Source: Viridibacillus sp050278625 (GTDB lineage Bacteria; Bacillota; Bacilli; Bacillales_A; Planococcaceae). From it: a stretch of 64,000 nt of DNA. Of this stretch, positions 24,704-32,764 are shown piece after piece. A program made the position numbers and the translations under genes. The stretch is from positions 1 through 64,000 of the forward strand of contig NZ_JBNNTI010000001.1 in the NCBI RefSeq assembly GCF_050278625.1. Direction: 5' to 3'. How positions within the stretch are numbered: position 1 is the first letter of the stretch; each line of letters begins with the position of its first letter. A model generated the notes under the pieces. That model did not search any database. It was not told the DNA's origin and saw only the letters and a list, made by a program, of their open reading frames with translations.

Positions 24704-24895
24704 TTAACATCTTACATATTTGCGTTTGAAACCAAGCTTCCCTTTATCTACTTCCTTTTGAATACTTTCTAAAGCGTGTAGGAAACTACTTTTTTTCTTG
24801 TCCCTTTTGACTTCTACTGGACCTACTGCCTTTGCAGTTTCGACGGCATAACAGTTTGTAGATTCATCATTTAGCACTTCCTTCTTTTTGAAGAT
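24704..24895 (-). CDS. Small basic protein, possible decayed start
   Basis: A 63-codon frame with good coding character: FKKKEVLNDESTNCYAV, then VGPVEVKRDKKKSSF and a Lys/Arg-rich end GKLGFKRKYVRC. An AAGGGGG stands a few bases before an ATC codon (24895) where an ATG would be expected; the first standard start in frame is GTG at codon 7. It may use a rare start or be a gene whose ATG has mutated. Family not recognised. Confidence 0.4.
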   Translation of the reverse strand: MFKKKEVLNDESTNCYAVETAKAVGPVEVKRDKKKSSFLHALESIQKEVDKGKLGFKRKYVRC

Positions 24896-25135
24896 TGACC
24901 CCCTTGATATTTAAGCCTTACAAATCTATTACAATTACCCTCTAAAAAACCTTACTATTTGTCAGCAAAACCATCACCTAAACATGTGCGGAGTGTATGT
25001 GCGGCAATATGGGTGTGTTGGTGAGGCTTATAGTTAGTGCCCGGTCCTATTTATAAAGTACCGAGACTTTATTTCTTATTCAAAGCACCATTTAGTTTAA
25101 AAGAAAAAATTAATATAACATATATTGTTATCAAT
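24896..25135. other. Intergenic, no gene seen
   Basis: It holds a G-rich stretch (GTGCGGAGTGTATGTGCGGC near 24988) of unknown nature and a short repeat core (GCACCATTTAGTTTAA at about 25085). Confidence 0.35.
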
Positions 25136-25474
25136 TTAATAATTCGTTTCATTTACGATTTTAGGAATAACTCCGAATTTAGCAATTAAAAGAACCAGTA
25201 AAAATACAAAACAACTAAAACCAGTATTATCACTTGTAAGAAAATTTAACTGGATAATTTGCATCTTAACTAAAATGTTTAATATATAAGAACTAAGAAA
25301 ACCCAAAAATGAAACACACGTTAAATAATTGCCGAATAACAATCTTCTGTAATTAGATACATCTGATTTATTAGCTTTTTTGATAGTCAAAGTATGTTGA
25401 ACTTGTAGAACTAAACCATATGTGAAAACTATAATTAAAAAAACAACTACTGTATAACCAATTACGTCACCCAT
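25136..25474 (-). CDS. Small three-helix membrane protein
   Basis: The start is ATG 25474, seven bases after GGGAGGC, giving 112 residues; the longer frame to 25540 runs through the ribosome site. Three hydrophobic segments (about 5-27, 45-70 and 84-104) with a basic loop (TIKKANKSDVSNYRR) between the first two. No family is recognised. It is monocistronic in a repeat-rich region. Confidence 0.6.
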   Translation of the reverse strand: MGDVIGYTVVVFLIIVFTYGLVLQVQHTLTIKKANKSDVSNYRRLLFGNYLTCVSFLGFLSSYILNILVKMQIIQLNFLTSDNTGFSCFVFLLVLLIAKFGVIPKIVNETNY

Positions 25475-25545
25475 CAATTCGCCTCCCTTTTTTCCAATTA
25501 TAAACCCATTATCTTTATAAGACTTTTTTCCTTTAAGCAACCTTC

Positions 25546-25621
25546 CCCATTAGTACTATAAGTTCAACAATAAAAGTGTTAATCCTTCTTGATTTGAATC
25601 AACTCACCCCGTAAGTATAAT
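25546..25621 (+). repeat. Dispersed repeat, hairpin form
   Basis: CCCCATTAGTACTATAAGTT, AAAAGTGTTAATCCTTCTTG and AACTCACCCCGTAAGTATAA follow the same order as the copy at 23648. Confidence 0.55.
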
Positions 25622-25662
25622 TGTCATTTTCCACAAATTTTGGGTGTTTGTGATAATTAGTG

Positions 25663-26089
25663 GCATACCCTTACCATGTTCTCTACAAGGTGTCGAATTG
25701 GAGAAATTGTGATGTTAGAGAAGAACAACATTAATTGGTTTAATCGTTCTGCGATCGTAAGAGGAAAAGGCGATAAGGAAAGGGAAGTTTATTTTAATAT
25801 ACGTACCGATATTTGGCTTAAACGCTTTATTGTCTGCCATATTCGTGATTGAAAGACACCCTCACAAAATGAGCACTGCCAGATAAGATACATTATTAAG
25901 CAGATTTCAAGTCATGCAGGAATTGATAAAGCAATCTATCCGTATCAACTCATACACAGCTATGCTACTCATTTGTTGAAAAATGGAGCACCTATTGAAG
26001 TTATTCAAAGTCTGATGGGGCACGAGAAAAGTGAAACCGCTCAACTTAGCGGAAGGTTAAGGTACGAGTTTTATCAAAAGTACTTTTAA
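25663..26089 (+). pseudogene. Tyrosine recombinase (XerC/D-like) pseudogene
   Basis: The first part reads CRIGEIVMLEKNNINW and RGKGDKEREVYFN, the region of catalytic Arg I and the beta hairpin of phage-type integrases, to a TGA at 25852-25854. The second part reads QISSHAGIDKAIYPYQL, then HSYATHLLKNG and SLMGHEKSET. The HxLRH box is YQLIH here (Arg II lost), and three or so residues including the catalytic Tyr are missing between SET and AQLSG. It stops at 26089 before a strong terminator. Several lesions mean it is non-functional. Confidence 0.8.
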
Positions 26090-26094
26090 TTCAT

Positions 26095-26127
26095 AAAGGG
26101 CAACGTCTCAAATGACGCTGCCCTTTT
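26095..26127 (+). terminator. Terminator after the recombinase pseudogene
   Basis: AAAGGGCAACGTC pairs with GACGCTGCCCTTT, followed by TT. Confidence 0.8.
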
Positions 26128-26176
26128 TACTATTGTACACCTTTAGTTGAATAAAATATTGAAACAGTAGAAGTTA

Positions 26177-26325
26177 GTTTGCTTCAATAATACAGATCTT
26201 ACCTTTTTCATCAATACCTAAATCAATTCCATATACATGTGTTTTGAAAATGATTTTGCTAATTGTTGAGCAACCTATAAGGAAACTTGCTCTATTTCAT
26301 TTGAAGTAATCGAGACCCTTGCTTA
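26177..26325 (-). pseudogene. YheC/YheD-type ATP-grasp remnant
   Basis: The frame VSITSNEIEQVS, a TAG, then VAQQLAKSFSK, and after a two-base CA insertion HVYGIDLGIDEKGKICIIEAN. The GIDLGIDxxGKIxIIEvN end is characteristic of the ATP-grasp domain of spore-coat-associated YheC/YheD proteins. One nonsense and one frameshift mutation plus loss of both ends leave about 50 codons. Confidence 0.7.
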
Positions 26326-26470
26326 GAAAATATTGGGTAATTTAATTGAAAAACAAAAAATGAAATCGACCATTAAACTCTATCAATATCTAGAAAACGG
26401 GTCTAAGGATTAAAAACAAGATAGGTATTTTCGATTAAAAGCAAAGTTCTGATTTATTCTTCTATCCTTT
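26326..26470. other. Intergenic, nothing recognised
   Basis: AT-rich sequence between the ATP-grasp remnant and the SET-domain gene; no hairpin with a T-run and no coding signal were identified. Confidence 0.4.
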
Positions 26471-26848
26471 TTAGTCCTGATTAAACCATAGTTGATCTTT
26501 GTTATCAACATCGCCATTATAATTGATTAGAATCTCATCTCCTGCTTTTATATCTGTAAAAGCATAAAAGTCAAATGTGTGATTTCTAAAATTAATCTCA
26601 TAATTTGCATTAGGTTCATAAGAATGGTTAAACAACATTCCATAACCAAGAAGGATAGCTGAATGCTTTATCCCATACTCAAAAGCGTAATCAGCTAGTA
26701 TGGTTTGCTCAATGTATTGATGCTGGTCGTTTGGATAAGAGATGACGGGTGCTTCATGTAAAAGTTCTCCTTTTTTGATATCACATGTAGCAAATACCCC
26801 TCTATTGAATTCTCCATCACTTAGTGGAGATGTTTTTACCTCAATCAT
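26471..26848 (-). CDS. SET-domain protein (putative lysine methyltransferase)
   Basis: A 125-residue single SET domain. RGVFATCDIKKGELL (16-30), the SAM/pseudoknot motif FNHSYEPNA (73-81) and GDEILINYNGD (103-113) are present and in order, so the fold and SAM site look intact. The pre- and post-SET Cys clusters of eukaryotic enzymes are absent, as usual in bacteria. Bacterial SET proteins methylate protein lysines, but the target here is unknown. The ribosome site is weak. It is monocistronic. Confidence 0.82.
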   Translation of the reverse strand: MIEVKTSPLSDGEFNRGVFATCDIKKGELLHEAPVISYPNDQHQYIEQTILADYAFEYGIKHSAILLGYGMLFNHSYEPNANYEINFRNHTFDFYAFTDIKAGDEILINYNGDVDNKDQLWFNQD

Positions 26849-26975
26849 GTTATTCGCCTACTCACTTTTAAAATATACTTGTTAACTATAACATTAATTT
26901 GAACATTGAGCTCTTTTATTTAGAAAAGAGACTCTCCAATATGTCTTTAAGATATGTACTTCAAACAGGAAAGCT

Positions 26976-27045
26976 CCAAGTTAGTACAATAAGTTCAACA
27001 AAAAGGAGTGATAATCCTCCTTGGATTAACACCACCGTTAGATAA
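26976..27045 (+). repeat. Dispersed repeat at the 3' end of a broken gene
   Basis: GCTCCAAGTTAGTACAATAAG, GTGATAATCCTCCTTGGATT and ACACCACCGTTAGATAA. The end of the secreted-protein pseudogene runs into this copy without its own stop. Confidence 0.6.
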
Positions 27046-27283
27046 ATTTTCATTCAAATATTGTCGAACTTGTTTCTTATCTTGATTTTCATTTAGTTCT
27101 ATCCAAATAATTGGGTCAGTCTTTCCAATTTGAAAACTCTGTAAATCATATTTATCCCAAATACTTTCTTAGACTGCTTTTGTAGTGTATTCTTCGTTAT
27201 TTTGAAACTGTTTTTTAATCCAATGAAGCCACAACGACAACCATTATCAAACACAATGAAATAATTATACCTCTCCTTTTCAT
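27037..27283 (-). pseudogene. Small secreted protein gene, frameshifted
   Basis: From ATG 27283 (AGGGGG seven bases upstream) the frame begins MKRRGIIISLCLIMVVVV, a clear signal peptide. It meets TAA after SLD, but continues one base off as KQFQNNEEYTTKAV, a second TAA, then ESIWDKYDLQSFQIGKTDP and WIELNENQDKKQVRQYL. One frameshift and one nonsense codon break an otherwise coherent exported protein of about 80 residues. Its 3' end merges with the dispersed repeat. Confidence 0.65.
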
Positions 27284-27396
27284 GCATTTCCCCCTACCTT
27301 ATTCTCTTGCCACGTTACTCATTTACTCTACTTATTTTAACTACCTCGATGTCCTTCCTAATATAGAACCTTTAGAAAACCACTATTAAATAAAAA
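27284..27396. other. Short intergenic stretch
   Basis: No feature beyond the start region of the pseudogene; AT-rich. Confidence 0.3.
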
Positions 27397-27427
27397 ACTG
27401 AACTAATACAAAAATAATTAGTTCAGT
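27397..27427 (-). terminator. Hairpin, near copy of the one at 101-134
   Basis: ACTGAACTAAT and ATTAGTTCAGT pair across a short A-rich loop with T-rich flank on the minus strand, downstream of the MFS gene. Confidence 0.55.
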
Positions 27428-27518
27428 CTTAATTTTCTCATTAAAATTTTCAACTTTTTATAAAAAGTATTGATATATCATGTTCTTTTAATAAAAGAAT
27501 CGTGTTCCCTTTTTTTCT

Positions 27519-28694
27519 CTATTTTTCAGTTAATTGCATTTTCAATTGTGCCAGCATAAATATTATCGCTCCTAGGGCAACAACAAATGCTGCAGCAAGA
27601 TATACTTCTATATAACTGTAATGTGTTGCAATGATGCCAAGAAGCCATGATCCAAGGGCAATCCCTACATCAAATAATGTAAAGAATGTAGCAGTAGCAT
27701 AACCACTGCGTCTTGGATCTGTGGATTGGATTGTCATTGATTGGAAACTTGGTACAAGTGCTCCGTATCCAAGTCCAACTAACACACCAGCTAACATGAA
27801 TAACACTGGCCCATTAACATAAGCTAGCGTAATTAAACCTAAGATAAAAAGAATAAAGCCTGGAATAATAACAAATTTCGGCCCTTTTTGATCGTATAAA
27901 CGTCCTGTTAATGGCCGAGTTAACAACATAGCCGCTGCGAAAACAATATAAAATAAACTAGCAACTTCCATAAAACCCTTTTGTTTTGCGTAAACAGATA
28001 GGAAAGATAATACACTTGCATAAGCAATTGCAACAAAACAAGCTAATGAAGCTGTTGGTAATGCCTTCTTCTCAAATAAATCTGAGAGGGCTATCGAGAA
28101 TTTTTGTTGTTTAGGTCCTTGTGGTATATCGTCTAATTTAATTGATAACCCTGCAATACCACCGATTAAAATAACTGCACTCATAATAATAAACAAGATT
28201 TCGAAATTTAAATAGTGAATGACCAAAAGACCAACAAAAGGGCCAAGTATTACTGCTAAATTTAGTGACATGGTAAAATATCCAAGCCCCGCACCCTTCC
28301 GAGATGGAGGAACAATATCAGCAGCAATAGAATTATTTGCTGTCGTTAATATACTGAAGAATATCCCTTGTATAAAGCGCAGTAGTAATAACAATGCAAA
28401 CGATTTAAAAAATAAATATAGGACGGTACACACAAAGTAACCGATTAAGCTTATATAAAGCAATTTACGTTTACCAAAATGCTCTAAAACTTTTCCAGTA
28501 AATGGGCGTGTTATAATTGCAGATAGCAAGAAAATAGATAATAATAAACCTGCATCACTATCAGAGCGGCTTAAATCTTCAGTTGCATAAAGTGGTAACA
28601 CGGAAACTAATCCGTAAAAAACAAAAAAAACGGCCATATTTGTACAAAAAAGACTAATAAACCGTTTCGTCCAAATTTTATCTAACTGTTCCAA
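27519..28694 (-). CDS. MFS transporter, drug-export type
   Basis: A 391-residue protein with about 12 membrane segments. Motif A occurs after TM2 (RPFTGKVLEHFGKRKLL) and again in the second half (RPLTGRLYDQKGPKF); motif C-like GFGYFTMSLNLAVILGPFVG lies in TM5. These features fit a 12-TM proton-coupled exporter of the YwoG/multidrug type. The start is TTG 28694, overlapping the marR-like stop by 13 bases, with AAAGGA upstream, so it is coupled to its regulator. Substrate unknown; the MarR partner suggests induction by small aromatic compounds. Confidence 0.85.
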   Translation of the reverse strand: MEQLDKIWTKRFISLFCTNMAVFFVFYGLVSVLPLYATEDLSRSDSDAGLLLSIFLLSAIITRPFTGKVLEHFGKRKLLYISLIGYFVCTVLYLFFKSFALLLLLRFIQGIFFSILTTANNSIAADIVPPSRKGAGLGYFTMSLNLAVILGPFVGLLVIHYLNFEILFIIMSAVILIGGIAGLSIKLDDIPQGPKQQKFSIALSDLFEKKALPTASLACFVAIAYASVLSFLSVYAKQKGFMEVASLFYIVFAAAMLLTRPLTGRLYDQKGPKFVIIPGFILFILGLITLAYVNGPVLFMLAGVLVGLGYGALVPSFQSMTIQSTDPRRSGYATATFFTLFDVGIALGSWLLGIIATHYSYIEVYLAAAFVVALGAIIFMLAQLKMQLTEK

Positions 28695-29101
28695 TGGGTC
28701 ACTCGTCCTTTCAACTTACCTATCAGCTTAAGCAACTGCTGTTGTTCTTCCTTAGTAATTGTTTCTACCAAGCCTTCCTCAAATTGCACTACAGATGCTA
28801 AAACAACCGGAAATTTTTTCTTACCTTCTTCGGAAAAGGACACTATTTTTTCTCTACGATCTTCACCCTCCGTTCGCACAATCCAGTCAAGCTGTTCTAG
28901 TCTTGCAACAGTTCGTGTCACAGTAGGTGCCTCAACCTTTAAATATTTCCAAATGTCTGTTAATGACATCGGTCCATTCTTGTTAATCGTATAGAGAATC
29001 GTCCACTGGCTACTATAAAGGTCATGTTCCTTTAAACAAGTATTTAATTTATTTGTAAAATCTCGAGTAGTTTGAAAGATTTCATGAAATAAAGGATTCA
29101 T
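28682..29101 (-). CDS. MarR-family transcriptional regulator
   Basis: A 139-residue winged-helix regulator: helices H1/H2 (FHEIFQTTRDFTNKLN), recognition region MSLTDIWKYLKVEAPTVTRT, wing RTEGEDRREKIVSFSEEGKK with the conserved D-R-R, and a C-terminal dimerisation helix. It heads a two-gene operon with the MFS exporter. A perfect palindrome lies between its promoter and ribosome site (29117-29140), the expected position for autorepression. ATG 29101 follows GGAGG. Inducer unknown. Confidence 0.87.
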   Translation of the reverse strand: MNPLFHEIFQTTRDFTNKLNTCLKEHDLYSSQWTILYTINKNGPMSLTDIWKYLKVEAPTVTRTVARLEQLDWIVRTEGEDRREKIVSFSEEGKKKFPVVLASVVQFEEGLVETITKEEQQQLLKLIGKLKGRVTHWNS

Positions 29102-29116
29102 TTTTTTACCTCCGAA

Positions 29117-29140
29117 TTTTATTTACCTAGGTAAATAAAA
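29117..29140. promoter_or_regulatory. Perfect palindrome, probable MarR operator
   Basis: TTTTATTTACCTAGGTAAATAAAA is written here only as its half-site: TTTTATTTACCT followed by its exact reverse complement. It overlaps the leader just upstream of the marR-like ribosome site, a typical location for repression by MarR dimers. Confidence 0.75.
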
Positions 29141-29310
29141 AATTAATTTTATTCCTATTAATACCGATTGTAAAGAGGGAATTGTATTCATAACGATAGA
29201 AAAGAGGCTATCCATTATGGTGATTTCTCAACGTAGCAATGCCCCTCTTTCTATAATACGGTGAAGTAAAGAAAAAGTTGAATGATTGCCTTGTATTTAA
29301 TTCTTTTTCA
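29141..29310. other. Intergenic with palindromic AGAGG/CCTCT words
   Basis: It contains AAAAGAGGC (about 29200) and GCCCCTCTTTC (about 29242), which could pair as an imperfect hairpin downstream of the small membrane protein gene. No coding signal. Confidence 0.35.
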
Positions 29311-29499
29311 TCAATTTCTCATACCTTTTTCATTTCTTGAGAACAACAGGATACCTAATATAATATATAAAAAAAGTCCACATAAAGCAGCAGGAATAAT
29401 CCCAATCCTATCATCTAAATATAAACAGGTGAATAGAGGTAAACTTATCAATGAGAACAGTTTTATAAAATACTTTTTTACATACATTTTTTTAGACAT
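29311..29499 (-). CDS. Small two-helix membrane protein
   Basis: A 62-residue product with an excellent ribosome site (AGGAGG six bases before ATG 29499). Basic N-terminus (MSKKMYVKKYFIK), hydrophobic segments at about 11-27 and 31-52 (IGIIPAALCGLFLYIILGIL), and a basic tail (SRNEKGMRN). No family is recognised. The ribosome site and composition make it more credible than overlapping frames on the other strand. Confidence 0.6.
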   Translation of the reverse strand: MSKKMYVKKYFIKLFSLISLPLFTCLYLDDRIGIIPAALCGLFLYIILGILLFSRNEKGMRN

Positions 29500-29654
29500 T
29501 TACTACCTCCTATAATAGCCTACTTTAATAATGACTTTAATTTGAATTTTATGCAAACATTTGTTAATCGCTACTTATTTCAACAAATAGAACACTGAAA
29601 TAGATAAGTTAAACAAAGATCTAGTTCAATCATAGCAACCACTTCTTCATCAAA

Positions 29655-29686
29655 AAACCGTAAGAGCAATATCACTCTTACGGTTT
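29655..29686 (-). terminator. Terminator of coaW
   Basis: AAACCGTAAGAG pairs with CTCTTACGGTTT, with a T-run on the minus strand, 60 bases after the coaW stop. Confidence 0.8.
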
Positions 29687-29747
29687 ACCAAATCCAACAT
29701 AATTTTCAATTTTTAAGTGTATATTAAATAAATTAACTCAAAGTCTA

Positions 29748-30587
29748 TTATTGGCTCTTTTGATTGACTGTTATATTTAAAAAGGCACCTATTGCACCAC
29801 TAAAACCATGGTCTTCTAAGAAGATAGGCGTTTTCTTTTTCAATATTGTGTAGTTGGCGATAATCTTTTTTAATGCTTCATTTTCATTTAGAGTTGTACC
29901 AATATATATAATATGTTCGACTTGATTTTGCTCTGCTAGTTGGATGCTTAATGTTGTGATGACTTCCCCTACTAAACCCTGTACTGTCGCTAATATATTT
30001 TCAATAGGGTGGTTTTTCGTTTCATCAATACCCATTTTACCGAAATTACTCGCCGTTAAGGTTCCTGCAATCGGTGTATCCATACCTTGATAGATATCTT
30101 GTACTAGAAGATCCATTTCTTGTCTTTCACCATACTGTGCTTTTTTAATAATTTCATGATAGTCGTAAATTCCTGTCGTTAATGCTGCCAGTCCGACTAG
30201 GGTTCCACCACCAATACCAGTACCACCAACACGATTATGTCTTTCACCATCCATAAAATGAATGGAAGTACCTGTTCCAACATTTGTAATGATACTGCGG
30301 TCAAATCGATGACCATGCTGAATTAGTTGATAACGAACACCTTTTAATGTTGCTTCAAATTCAACTATATAATGGATGGACTTTACTTCTTTGAGTAAAT
30401 TCTTAACTTGTTCAGTTCGGCCGCCTGTTAAGCCAATCTCTTCAATTTCAGGGTGATTGCTGATCCAGTCCGTTACAGCTTGTAAGTCATTCGAAGGGAA
30501 ATGCTCTAACACTAGCTCGCCCAATTCATTTTCATAAGCTATTTTTGTTAGAGTACCGCCTGCGTCTATTCCAATTGCCTTTGTCAT
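29748..30587 (-). CDS. coaW: Type II pantothenate kinase
   Basis: A 279-residue acetate/sugar-kinase-fold enzyme. The N-terminal phosphate loop AIGIDAGGTLTKIAY (4-18), the LTGGR motif, TNVGTGTSIHF and the GGTGIGGGTLVGLAALTTG signature are those of bacterial type II pantothenate kinases (S. aureus CoaW type), distinct from CoaA and CoaX. It catalyses the first step of coenzyme A synthesis; this class is not feedback-inhibited by CoA. ATG 30587 follows AAGGAG. It lies about 100 bases downstream of the amidohydrolase gene on the same strand. Confidence 0.88.
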   Translation of the reverse strand: MTKAIGIDAGGTLTKIAYENELGELVLEHFPSNDLQAVTDWISNHPEIEEIGLTGGRTEQVKNLLKEVKSIHYIVEFEATLKGVRYQLIQHGHRFDRSIITNVGTGTSIHFMDGERHNRVGGTGIGGGTLVGLAALTTGIYDYHEIIKKAQYGERQEMDLLVQDIYQGMDTPIAGTLTASNFGKMGIDETKNHPIENILATVQGLVGEVITTLSIQLAEQNQVEHIIYIGTTLNENEALKKIIANYTILKKKTPIFLEDHGFSGAIGAFLNITVNQKSQ

Positions 30588-30686
30588 ACCATTCTCCTTT
30601 GTGATCGCCCAAACTAAACTTTACTGCTAAGAACAGTTTTGTGCAATGATTTCCTATGATGTTATCATTTTTTTATATTTTTCTAC

Positions 30687-32267
30687 TCATTTATTTGAAA
30701 AAACAATATTACCTGCAACAACTGTTTTAAGTGCTATGGCATCTGGAATTTCATCTACTTCACATGCAAATAAATCTTTGTTGAAAATTGAAAAGTCCGC
30801 ATCATATCCAGGTTGAATGACACCCCTTACTTTTTCCTTTCCAATTGCCTTAGCACTTCCAATTGTATAGAGAGAAATAGCTTCAAAGCGTGAAAGTTTT
30901 TCTTCAGGATTATAGCCTTCATGATTTTGTTCGATCTTTTTGCGTGCAATAGCAGCGTGAATACCAAGTAAAGGATTCACATCTTCGATTGGTGCATCTG
31001 AACCACCTGCACAGATCAATCCTTTTTCTAAAAACTTTTTAAATGGATATGTCAGTTCAGCTCGCTTTAAACCTATTTTATCTACAATCCATGGGAAGTC
31101 AGAAAGGATAAATTGTGGTTGAACATCTAAAATAACAGGTAATTTACTCATTTGTTCAATTAGGTCGTTATTGACTACACTGCAGTGTATAAGGCGATCT
31201 TTTTTCCCGTTCGTTAGAGGATTAGCTTCGATTGCAGTTAATACTTGTTCAAGTGCGGCATCTCCAATTATATGTACTGCAACAGCTTCATCATAAGTAC
31301 GCGCCAATTTTACAAGTTGATCAAGTTGTTCAGCAGTATGTATGAATAACCCCTTGTTTTGTGGCTGATTTTCATATGGTTCAAGTAACGCTGCTGTAGC
31401 ACCACCTAGTGCCCCGTCAGAGAAAATCTTCATAGCACCTGCTTCGACAAATGGCTCAGCATAAGTAACACTTGAGGTCATCATTTGTTCAAATGCAAGA
31501 TGATGCCTTAATAAATGTACTCGGAAATTTTTCTTTTTACCGATAATTTCATTAAACGCATTAAGTGGATTCGAAAAATGCCCATAATAGCTGATATCTT
31601 CAGTATGTCCACCTGTTAAACCAAGTGACAGCATATGATTAACAGCTTGCTCTAACGTATTTGATAATGTATATTCATTCTCTACAGGTATTTGATCTAA
31701 AACTTTGTAAAGCGCTTGATCATATAATAGACCTGTTAAGAGTCCGTTTTTATCACGGCCAATTTCTCCACCTTCTGGATTTTGCGTTTCGTGAGTAATA
31801 TTACCAGCAGCCATCGCTGAAGTATTCGCAAGAATCACATGTCTGCATACACGTTTTAAGACAATCGGTGCTTGCCTAATTTCATCCAGCTCTTGAGCTG
31901 TTGGAATGCGCAAGTCATTGAATTGATTTTCGTCCCAACCTTCGGCGATTAGCCATTCATCACTAGAACATTTAGTAGCAGCTTCTCTTATAACGTCTAG
32001 CATCTCGTCTGAAGATTTCACATTTGTTAAATCAACTCGTAACAGCTTCTCGCCATACCCGATCATATGCAAATGACTATCCACAAACCCTGGATACATC
32101 ACAGCTCCTTGCAAATCAATAACCTCTTCTGCTTGGCTAATAAGCTCATCATATGAACCAACTTTTAAAATCTTACCACTCTCTACAAGTACTGCTTCAA
32201 CTCTTTCTCCGTCTCGATGCATCGTGTATATTGTTCCACCAAACCATAATTGACTCATTTCCCCCAT
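30687..32267 (-). CDS. Amidohydrolase, YtcJ-like (Amidohydro_3)
   Basis: A 526-residue metal-dependent hydrolase. The metal-binding SHLHMIGYG (about residues 64-72) follows YPGFVD, a carboxylated-Lys/Glu region occupies the middle, and the catalytic Asp sits in GGSDAPIEDVNP. N- and C-terminal strands form the small composite beta domain typical of N-substituted amide/exoenzyme YtcJ relatives. No signal peptide. Substrate unknown. Start either ATG 32267 or ATG 32258; the latter has GGGGG directly before it. Confidence 0.85.
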   Translation of the reverse strand: MGEMSQLWFGGTIYTMHRDGERVEAVLVESGKILKVGSYDELISQAEEVIDLQGAVMYPGFVDSHLHMIGYGEKLLRVDLTNVKSSDEMLDVIREAATKCSSDEWLIAEGWDENQFNDLRIPTAQELDEIRQAPIVLKRVCRHVILANTSAMAAGNITHETQNPEGGEIGRDKNGLLTGLLYDQALYKVLDQIPVENEYTLSNTLEQAVNHMLSLGLTGGHTEDISYYGHFSNPLNAFNEIIGKKKNFRVHLLRHHLAFEQMMTSSVTYAEPFVEAGAMKIFSDGALGGATAALLEPYENQPQNKGLFIHTAEQLDQLVKLARTYDEAVAVHIIGDAALEQVLTAIEANPLTNGKKDRLIHCSVVNNDLIEQMSKLPVILDVQPQFILSDFPWIVDKIGLKRAELTYPFKKFLEKGLICAGGSDAPIEDVNPLLGIHAAIARKKIEQNHEGYNPEEKLSRFEAISLYTIGSAKAIGKEKVRGVIQPGYDADFSIFNKDLFACEVDEIPDAIALKTVVAGNIVFSNK

Positions 32268-32764
32268 CCTTTCTCAAAAAAAGTTGTTCGAAATATTTTT
32301 ATTATATCATTCTGAGTAAAAAGGTCGTATGGATATGGTAGGTAATCTAAATGTCAGTTTTTTTGTTATTGAATAAAACTCAATTGAATCATTGATTAAT
32401 CAAATTGTGCTTTATCTCTTACTAAACTCCAAAATCTATTGAATGCATGGAAATAAACGAGAACCTTTTCTACGATTTATTGGACCAAACAAATCAAAGA
32501 TATGAAAAGTAAAATCCTCATAAGCATTTTACTTTTATGTACAAAAAAGAAGGACGAACAAAGTTTCCATTAAAAGTCAAGTTATAAGCTGAAACTATCT
32601 TGCTACTTACATAGTGGAACTTAAGGGCTTTAGGTTGCACTTAATTTGACAAAGTAACAGCTAAAAAAACATTTGCATTATTTTCTACGGATTTTGTTGT
32701 ATCTTTTTCAACATTTGATATACGATAGTATGGAACGTTTTTTGATTGAACGGAGGAAGACAAA
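32268..32764. other. Divergent promoter region with one hairpin
   Basis: Between the minus-strand amidohydrolase and the plus-strand synthase-like gene. A perfect 11-bp hairpin AAAAGTAAAAT/ATTTTACTTTT at 32505-32536 with flanking T/A tracts is terminator-like although no intact gene ends there. The last 60 bases before 32765 must hold the synthase promoter. No coding sequence was recognised. Confidence 0.45.

Noticed and set aside
27099..27287. 62-codon frame MHEKERYNYF overlapping the secreted-protein pseudogene
   Set aside because: The frame starting four bases later has a real signal peptide and a well-spaced ribosome site; this one is an out-of-frame shadow.
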